Below are positions 25,401 through 29,560 of a stretch of DNA of 29,560 nt, piece after piece. The stretch comes from Chloroflexota bacterium (GTDB taxonomy: Bacteria > Chloroflexota > Anaerolineae > B4-G1): NCBI GenBank assembly GCA_024232355.1, contig JAAEPW010000245.1, positions 1 through 29,560 on the forward strand, written 5' to 3'. Every line of letters begins with the position of its first letter. Within the stretch, counting starts at the first letter, position 1. The notes below the pieces were generated by a model, which had not been told where the DNA came from, searched no databases, and was given only the letters and a program-made list of their open reading frames with translations. The position numbers and the translations under genes were made by a program.

Positions 25401-26563
25401 AAAATGACTTTGATCATGCCCGTCATACCGGCTGCAGTCAACAGGTGCCCGAAATTCGATTTGACAGCACCTACCAAAGGAGTGGCATTATATTGACCAA
25501 AGAAGGTGTCCATTGTAGCCAACTCGGTCTTGTCTCCCAGCGGCGTTCCGGTGGCGTGACATTCTACGTAATCAATACTCTTGGGGTCTATGTCCGCGTC
25601 GGCATAGGCCCGTTCGAACGCGAGAATTTGTCCCTTGGGATTGGGCGTGAGTAGGAATTGTCCTTTGCCGTCGTTGGATAACCCGATTCCCCGAATCGTG
25701 GCATAGATTTTGTCGCCATCTCGAATCGCGTCATCGTATCGTTTCAGTGCCAGCATTCCGGCGCCTTCCCCAGAAATGAGACCCCCGCCCAACTTGTCAA
25801 AAGGGCGGCTGATGGCATCTTGGGGATAGGCACGGAAAATAGAAAACCCCATGCTGATGAAAAATGGATCTGCACAACTCACTGCTCCGGCCAACATCAG
25901 GTCGACCTGACGTGATAGAAGGCGGTCGCACGCCAGCTTGATGGCGTACAGCGATGTCGCGCAGGCTGCATCGAGTGAAAAACTGATGCCAGATAGAGAT
26001 AGCGCTCGCGCGATGACGGTCGCCGGAAGGTCCGACGTCATCACGTTGAATGTCGACATCTCACCCAAACCTGGCAAGCTTGCCAGAGCGAAATGCTCCT
26101 GTTGTAAAAGTTCCTGGAGCGCTGGCTTGATGGTTTGTTGATAGATGGGCAAGATGAGCCGGTGCGAGAGTTTGGTGGGAAAGGAAAGGTTGCCCAGGAT
26201 CACGCCACTTTTGGAAAGGACTGCTTTATTCTCCAAGTAGCCGCTATCCTGCAGGGCCTGTTTGGCTACGTAGAGCGGCCACTTGAATACATTGTCCAGG
26301 CTGTCGAGGAATTCCGGAGGGATGTTATAGCCGCTAGGGTCAAATTTGAAATCACGGATGTATCCGCCTCGCATACAATAAGATTTGTCCGTTCTTCCTT
26401 TGACAGGATCGTAAAAGACGTCGGGATCGACGCCCATTTCCTCGATGGTTGCCAGCGAGGTCGAGTCCTTTTTCTCGACGAGATTTTGCCAATATTGCTC
26501 TGGTGTCTCGGCTTCTGGGAAGAGGCAGGATAGCCCGATGATTGCGATTTTTTCCATAGTCAT
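19436..26563 (-). CDS. pfaC: PUFA synthase subunit KS-CLF-AT-DH-DH (PfaB and PfaC functions fused)
   Basis: A 2375-residue multidomain synthase. KS, residues 1-455: Cys201 in DAACATS, His336 in ECHATGT, His373 in KSNFGHL. Chain-length-factor-like KS, 468-935: the Cys position is Glu669 (SAEENS), so it is non-condensing. Acyltransferase of PfaB type, about 1050-1365: GYSLGE with Ser1157 and His1275. A Pro/Gln-rich linker and a helical segment follow (1440-1585). First FabA-like dehydratase didomain, about 1590-1975: His1875 and Glu1889 in CHFKDDQVLAGSL. Second didomain, about 2002-2375: His2270 and Glu2284 in CHFYQDPVMPGSL. The PfaC-like KS beginning and DQVxAGSL form are close to marine PfaC. 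The order resembles myxobacterial Pfa3 but lacks a C-terminal acyltransferase of the AGPAT type. The start lies three bases after the upstream stop without a clear ribosome site; ATG 26557 is an alternative. Confidence 0.93.
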   Translation of the reverse strand: MTMEKIAIIGLSCLFPEAETPEQYWQNLVEKKDSTSLATIEEMGVDPDVFYDPVKGRTDKSYCMRGGYIRDFKFDPSGYNIPPEFLDSLDNVFKWPLYVAKQALQDSGYLENKAVLSKSGVILGNLSFPTKLSHRLILPIYQQTIKPALQELLQQEHFALASLPGLGEMSTFNVMTSDLPATVIARALSLSGISFSLDAACATSLYAIKLACDRLLSRQVDLMLAGAVSCADPFFISMGFSIFRAYPQDAISRPFDKLGGGLISGEGAGMLALKRYDDAIRDGDKIYATIRGIGLSNDGKGQFLLTPNPKGQILAFERAYADADIDPKSIDYVECHATGTPLGDKTELATMDTFFGQYNATPLVGAVKSNFGHLLTAAGMTGMIKVILSMSNELIPATINLTDPRHSPNNVIAAEHIVSSATPWPKHTSTKRAAVSAFGFGGTNAHLILEQESGHQASSTQYLPPQPGKMAIVGMDAFFGSCTDLDSFERSIYDGKQHFIPLPSTRWKGIDDQAQLLRDYGFDDGQPPLGAYIKDFEMDFLHFKIPPNDADKPIPQQLLILKIADNALNDAGLDEGANVAVIIAMGTELALHQFRGRCDLSWQIKQALAQSNIPLDPATTSELETIAKNSIHDPAQVNQYTSFIGNIMASRISAFWDFSGPSFTVSAEENSVFKALSVAQLLLTAQDVDAVVVGAVDLAGGVENVLLRNQLSPVNTGTNTMSYDQHANGWMVGEGAGAVVLKRPDVARQNDDRVYAVIDAISLVQRDISPRQTDSFPQPPSATTVSRACQQAFDRVNAGPDDIGYLEVFASGIGQEDQVEIKGLTQAYKTCDLENPNRHRPGLNCAIGSAKANIGHTFAASGMASLIRTALCLYHRYIPATPGWSGPKTPDLWQNSPFYVATESKPWFVKPDTPKRIAAINGLGINGTCAHLILSEEPEQAADTTNTHLAQTPFYLFPIAADDRTAVLKKLGDLEQEIKNTPSLLALANQRFVAFQDQPDAAFALAIVGHDKTELSQEIEFATKGVTDAFDTNGEWKSPLGSYFSANPLGKQGQVAFVYPGAFNSYIDLGRDILHLFPQLHDRFDHITSNAGRSVAERTLYPRSLSKLSEEDLREHKAQLMENITAIIESGTSFAVLFTTIMQDYFQVQPQAAFGYSLGEASMMWALGVWNDGDGGSDAWHASSLFKTRLSGPKEAVRELWKLDPDQDQDFWSTFVLRAPVTQVIECLQNKPRVYLTFINTPKEVVIAGDTKECLQVIETLKCTHLRAPFNSVIHCEAMRSEYDEFAKLHTLPVENVPGIDFYSATNYATLALDSETIAHAIANVSCTQVDFPRLVNRVYDDGARIFIELGPLGTCSRWIDKILGHNKEQKEYVTMSINQKGKDDRSSILRVLAKLLSHRVPLDLSPLYSQAQEASKERALVKTVTLGGERIRATILTEENKQRFRQAQVMPSQPLLADAKPHQPEIILPQPPVSQSSKSGLEQFEQSDRIGANLHLSIKTPDLYNLYQKLNQHLVRVAESHATFLQSRREALRQTGELIQLQITTARQMLSRNSPISRDLEKPNRPLAPIVQESKIKAQNPRTRNPNVVWDEADLLEFAEGRIAPVFGEEYAIIDTYHRRVRLPTPPYLLVSRVTKIKGERGVFEPATITTEYDIPHDTWYTVDGQIPWAVSVESGQCDLLLISYLGIDFENKGDRVYRLLDCTLTFLDDLPHEGQTLRYDISIDSFAKSGESLLFFFSYECFVGDHMVLKMHGGCAGFFTNKELAGGKGIITTAKEIEEKNRIQPSHFAPPLTCPKSTFDKADLLRLSEGDIATCFGAHYSQNGQNPSLRLPPQAIQMIDRVVSVDPQGGAWGLGLITAEKDLEPEHWYFPCHFKDDQVLAGSLVAEGCGQLLQFYLLYLGLQTHTQDARFQPIHGLPQVVRTRKQITAVSSKLIYRMEITEIGLDPKPFAKANVDIIFEGTLVVDFKDLGLQLSEKNPSTSTTRNSKLETRNSPPLFDETHITEFATGSISKCFGPEYDIYEGRRIPRTPNDDLQLISRILRVNGERGKLEEYSSLVSEYDVPADPWFYRHNAYPTLPYSISMEIALQPCGFLSAYLGSTLAYPDEDFYFRNLDGHGRILKDIDVRGKTITNRVRLLSSTSIQGVIIQKFDFQLACEGDPFYQGEAVFGYFTPQALVNQVGLDSGQEIAPWYKQEQPADLTTMNLSVPAIRQRYYRTIPDKPHYRLAHGQLDFLDEFLIVEKGGRYEQGYIYANALVNPQDWFFSCHFYQDPVMPGSLGVEAIWQAIQIYALDQDLGKHLNSPRFEQALDHQITWKYRGQIVPDNEKMQLEIHISEIITTDEQVTIAGDASLWKENMRIYEVEQATIRLLET
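20577..20609 (-). repeat. Heptanucleotide tandem repeat inside coding linker
   Basis: Four full GAGTTTC units plus GAGTT (plus-strand reading) lie within the synthase gene, in the linker between the two dehydratase didomains, and encode TRNSKLETRNS (residues 1986-1996). Because seven is not a multiple of three, gain or loss of one or two units would shift the frame and remove the second dehydratase. Confidence 0.9.
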
Positions 26564-26566
26564 TTA

Positions 26567-28300
26567 TTACGCGAGGTGATTCTGTTGAAAGAGGGGGTTC
26601 AGTCGTTGGCTGATCGTGACCTCTGCGCCCAGCACGCGCGTATATACTTGCCCCTGGGCATCGTGTGCGATCACGTCACCAACCAGACTGTTCTCTGTGC
26701 TGGACTGTGTTTGCATAGAAACATAAAATGTCTCATCAAATGGTATCGCCCGAAACTGTTCGCCTTTATCAGCCCGTAAAGGCAAACTCGCGGCCTGATA
26801 AAAATGCCATGCCCAGATCACCAGGCTCTGGAATTGGATGTCGGCGATGTAAGGATTGAATGTCTGTACTGGGAACTGGCCCTGCGCGCTAGGTCTGATT
26901 CTCGGCAATATGCAGCGCATCGTCAGTTTTTGCGAACTGACATTCATGATCTGTTCTATACCCCGAAAATACGGGCCGTGAAACAAGGTTCCATCTTGAT
27001 AAAGGGATGCCCCGGAAATGGCTTGATCCTGTGTGCTGTCAAATGCAGTGTAGGTGGGTGGGGTGGGGAGTTGTCGGAGCAGAGTGACCTGGGCACTGTA
27101 ATGGTAACGGACCTTGTCCTCGCGCGTTTTGCTCCAAATTTTGGCCTGGAAAGTGATTTCCCCCGTATTGGTTCTGGGCGTTTCTTCAAGGTCCAGAATA
27201 TACTCACTCGCCAGAGTCTCGTCGAAAACGATCCCTTTCAGGGCTTTGTAATCCTGGCAACTGAAAAACTTGTATCCCGGATACAGTTGTTCACAAGCAT
27301 TGGCGATCCAACCTATCGCGCAGACGGTTGGCAGGACGGCATAACCGCCAATCACGTGATCTTTCAGAAAGGGGTTGGCTGCCAACGTCAGCCTTCGACG
27401 AATGCGAAACTTGTGCAACTCTGGGTCCGGTTCGCGGGCTAACGAAACCAGGGGGCTGCCGACCACAATTTGTGCGGCTTGATTTCCGGACTCTAACTCG
27501 TCAACCAACATCTGGGTGCCAACCTCGACGGGGATAACATCCACGCCTCTTTGAGCAAAGACCTCTTTCAATTCGGGGGTTACCATCCCGGCATCCCAGG
27601 GACCCCAATTGACAGAGACCACGTGACACGCTGGATGATGGCGCTTGACTAGGTACGCCGATTTGTTGAGAATCTCGTTGGCGATGGCATAGTCTGATTG
27701 GCCGACATTGCCGTGAAAGGCAGCGACGGAGGAAAAGAGAATCAGGTGGTCGAGTTGATTTGCGGGTACGCAATTGAGCAAGTTTTCCAAGCCTTTGACC
27801 TTGGGGGCGTACACTGTTTCAAAGTCTTGCTCTGATTTCTTTTCAATCAGTTTATCTGCCAAGCTCCCGGCGCCGTGGATAATGCCTGTGACAGCCCCCA
27901 GGCGCTGAACGGCAGGTGCGAGCTGAGCTTGGAGAGTGAGACCGTCTGTCACGTTTGCACAGAGATATTCCGCCTGCCCGCCTGCTTGCTCAATGGCATA
28001 GAGTGTGTTTTCGATTTCTCGTTTCGATACAATCGTCTTGACCAATTTTTGAACACTTTTTGGTTTGGGGCGCTCTCCTCTGGAAATCATATCTTCCATA
28101 GCTCGTTTTTTCAACTCGGTGTCACTATCACAACCTTTGGCCCAGTCCGGTTCGGGTTCTGCTATGGAGGAGCGGCCCACCAGGAAAAACTTGCATTTGT
28201 AGCGTTGTGCTAGCTCGATCACGCATTGGGCCGTAATGCCCTTGGCACCGCCGCTGACTAGAAAAACAGTAGAAGAGTTGGGTGGATTAATTTTTGTCAC
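26567..28300 (-). CDS. pfaA: PfaA C-terminal part: KR catalytic half plus dehydratase
   Basis: A 577-residue protein starting at a GTG. Residues 11-290 are the catalytic Rossmann half of a beta-ketoacyl reductase: VSGGAKGITAQC (15-26), VGRSS (41-45), the Ser pair at 190-191 and Tyr204 in DYAIAN. Residues 300-577 are a PKS-type double-hotdog dehydratase, with His315 in DHVIGGYAVLP (HxxxGxxxxP) and Asp487 in DIQFQ (DxxxQ). In known PfaA proteins both halves follow the ACPs in one polypeptide. Here an in-frame TAA lies six codons upstream of the GTG, and the N-terminal half of the KR is at the end of the preceding frame. Restarting at GTG, true read-through or a sequencing error are all possible. 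The stop is three bases ahead of the next gene. Confidence 0.88.
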   Translation of the reverse strand: MTKINPPNSSTVFLVSGGAKGITAQCVIELAQRYKCKFFLVGRSSIAEPEPDWAKGCDSDTELKKRAMEDMISRGERPKPKSVQKLVKTIVSKREIENTLYAIEQAGGQAEYLCANVTDGLTLQAQLAPAVQRLGAVTGIIHGAGSLADKLIEKKSEQDFETVYAPKVKGLENLLNCVPANQLDHLILFSSVAAFHGNVGQSDYAIANEILNKSAYLVKRHHPACHVVSVNWGPWDAGMVTPELKEVFAQRGVDVIPVEVGTQMLVDELESGNQAAQIVVGSPLVSLAREPDPELHKFRIRRRLTLAANPFLKDHVIGGYAVLPTVCAIGWIANACEQLYPGYKFFSCQDYKALKGIVFDETLASEYILDLEETPRTNTGEITFQAKIWSKTREDKVRYHYSAQVTLLRQLPTPPTYTAFDSTQDQAISGASLYQDGTLFHGPYFRGIEQIMNVSSQKLTMRCILPRIRPSAQGQFPVQTFNPYIADIQFQSLVIWAWHFYQAASLPLRADKGEQFRAIPFDETFYVSMQTQSSTENSLVGDVIAHDAQGQVYTRVLGAEVTISQRLNPLFQQNHLA

Positions 28301-28318
28301 ATTCTTTTTCCGTTTTGT

Positions 28319-29560
28319 TTACTCGCTTACGAGCGTCGTTCGGCCCTGCAAGCTATATGCGGCTTCGACGATCAAGCGGTTGGGGTCGTACAATTCGGCT
28401 ACAATATGCTGGATCGACAGTTCTGTATTCAGATCAGGGTGCAAGTCTATTGCCCGGCAAAAAACAGTTTCCCACTCGAGATTGAGTGTTTTGGTCAATC
28501 CGAACAGTCCGCCGCTGATCGCACCAAAATCGGCTGTTTGCCCCAGGCCGAATTCTCCGTCAAGCCGGGTAACGGTCAGGAAACAACTGCGCCCGATACG
28601 ACTCGCATCGGTGAGCGAAGGTTTGAGATGTTTGGCCAGGAAAAAGACGTGCTTGAGAATCGCTTTTTCTGATTCGGCAAAACCCACCTCTCCATTGTGA
28701 GGGTTCAGATGGATAAAAGCCCCGATGGGGCCATAACTCGAAGAGATTGCGGCGAGTTGTTCTTGCAGGTATTCTTCATCCATATTCTGGAGTAGAACAC
28801 GGTTGATTTCTTGTGGCATAGGAACTTGAGCTGCAACAACAGACGACGGAAAGCTCAACACGACCACTTGCCAACCTTGGCTCAACAGCGCTTGGGCCAA
28901 CTGGATGCTCGTGGAACTGCCGTCATCCATAATCAAGCAGATGTGGTTTGCCGGTAGAGAAAATTCCAAAGTGTCAGGCGTTGGCAGTGGCTTGAGTTTG
29001 ACCAGGCTGCGTTGAATATTGTGATTTAGGGTAGACTCTGTGCTGATCCCCTTGGTCGGGGTCTTTTTTTTTACGGTTTCCGGCATTGGGTTGCCCAAAC
29101 GATCAATGATTTGACCGAGGGTACGGAGTTCGGCCAATTCTTCTGGGTTGACTTGGGGGAGATCAGGGTGCAATGTCTGTATAGTCCCCAGGATTTCGAC
29201 ACGTTTGATCGAATCGATTCCCAGGTCGGCCTCCATATCCATATCGAGTTCGAGCATCTCAGCCGGATACCCCGTTTTTTCGCTGACTATATCTAATAGT
29301 GTTTGGGACAGATTTTCAATATCAACCAGATCTGATGGCAAAAGGTCTGACACACTGCCAGTCGCTCCATTTCCATCTTTGCCCTCATCTTTTCTCTCTG
29401 TCGTTGCTCCCATACGATCGACGATCTGGCCGAGGGTGCGGAGTTCGGCCAACTCTTCTGGGTTGACCTGGGGGAGATCAGGGTGCAATGTCTGTATAGT
29501 CCCCAGGATTTCGACGCGCTTGATCGAGTCGATTCCCAGATCGGCTTCCATATCCATATC
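28319..29560 (-). CDS. pfaA: PfaA part: tandem ACPs and KR structural half (partial, runs off the window)
   Basis: The coding frame enters from beyond the right edge and ends at a TAA at 28321-28319. Visible are one incomplete and one complete ACP, each with LGIDSIKRVEILG, whose Ser carries phosphopantetheine. The ACPs are spaced 105 residues apart by an acidic/Gly linker. The last 240 residues are the structural subdomain that precedes the KR Rossmann fold (for example ICLIMDDGSST, VVVLSFPSS, GAFIHLNP, CFLTVTRLDGEFG, GLFGLTKTLNLEWE). KS, malonyl transferase and further ACPs are expected outside the window, as in other PfaA proteins; this part cannot be seen. The next coding frame continues the KR domain in the same phase. 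Confidence 0.9.
   Translation of the reverse strand, partial: DMDMEADLGIDSIKRVEILGTIQTLHPDLPQVNPEELAELRTLGQIVDRMGATTERKDEGKDGNGATGSVSDLLPSDLVDIENLSQTLLDIVSEKTGYPAEMLELDMDMEADLGIDSIKRVEILGTIQTLHPDLPQVNPEELAELRTLGQIIDRLGNPMPETVKKKTPTKGISTESTLNHNIQRSLVKLKPLPTPDTLEFSLPANHICLIMDDGSSTSIQLAQALLSQGWQVVVLSFPSSVVAAQVPMPQEINRVLLQNMDEEYLQEQLAAISSSYGPIGAFIHLNPHNGEVGFAESEKAILKHVFFLAKHLKPSLTDASRIGRSCFLTVTRLDGEFGLGQTADFGAISGGLFGLTKTLNLEWETVFCRAIDLHPDLNTELSIQHIVAELYDPNRLIVEAAYSLQGRTTLVSE
29100..29559 (-). repeat. Near-identical tandem ACP-coding repeats
   Basis: The blocks at about 29100-29244 and 29415-29559 are direct repeats with a period of 315 bases (105 codons). A stretch of more than 40 bases around 29161-29200 and 29476-29515 is identical at the DNA level. 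Differences elsewhere are mostly third-position changes. The array continues beyond the window edge. Confidence 0.9.

Overview
The window looks like a chromosomal segment of a Chloroflexota (Anaerolineae-like) bacterium. This is an inference from gene content and style: a secreted protein with a TPTPT-type Thr/Pro linker, a MEMO protein with an N-terminal extension, a PAC2-family protein, DUF362 with a ferredoxin tail, a short AlaS-like synthetase, and simple intergenic repeats. No rRNA, tRNA or CRISPR array is visible.

Left half (about 1-13750), mostly + strand. A membrane-anchored extracellular protein (330-1361) is followed by a gap of about 830 bp holding a possible IS3-type transposase relic, two promoter-like sites and a possibly structured transcript. 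A tightly packed run follows: DUF362/ferredoxin, small membrane protein, MEMO-like protein, nitroreductase and short AlaS-like synthetase (2188-7376). A hairpin repeat separates this from a pair of overlapping metallopeptidase-fold genes, M20 and M19 (7513-10124), both with altered metal-site residues. A PAC2 gene (minus) diverges from a GNAT / phosphotransferase / arginine-deiminase-family run (11297-13748).

Right half (13745-29560), minus strand, read right to left. It encodes a polyunsaturated fatty acid (PUFA) synthase-type secondary lipid synthase. The parts are tandem ACPs plus KR start (3' part of pfaA, cut by the window edge), KR catalytic half plus DH, a 2375-aa KS-CLF-AT-DH-DH protein (pfaB and pfaC functions fused), the enoyl reductase PfaD and a Sfp-type phosphopantetheinyl transferase. 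Directly downstream are OleA (head-to-head Claisen condensation of two acyl chains), OleD (reductase of the beta-keto acid) and a polyprenyl diphosphate synthase. The pfaA product is interrupted by an in-frame TAA inside the KR domain.

The most interesting reading is that one locus both builds a long (probably polyunsaturated) acyl chain and condenses two such chains into a very long ketone, beta-hydroxy acid or olefin precursor. OleB and OleC, which complete olefin formation, are not in the window, and no acyltransferase (AGPAT) or thioesterase off-loading domain is visible. OleA is therefore a candidate for the chain-release step.
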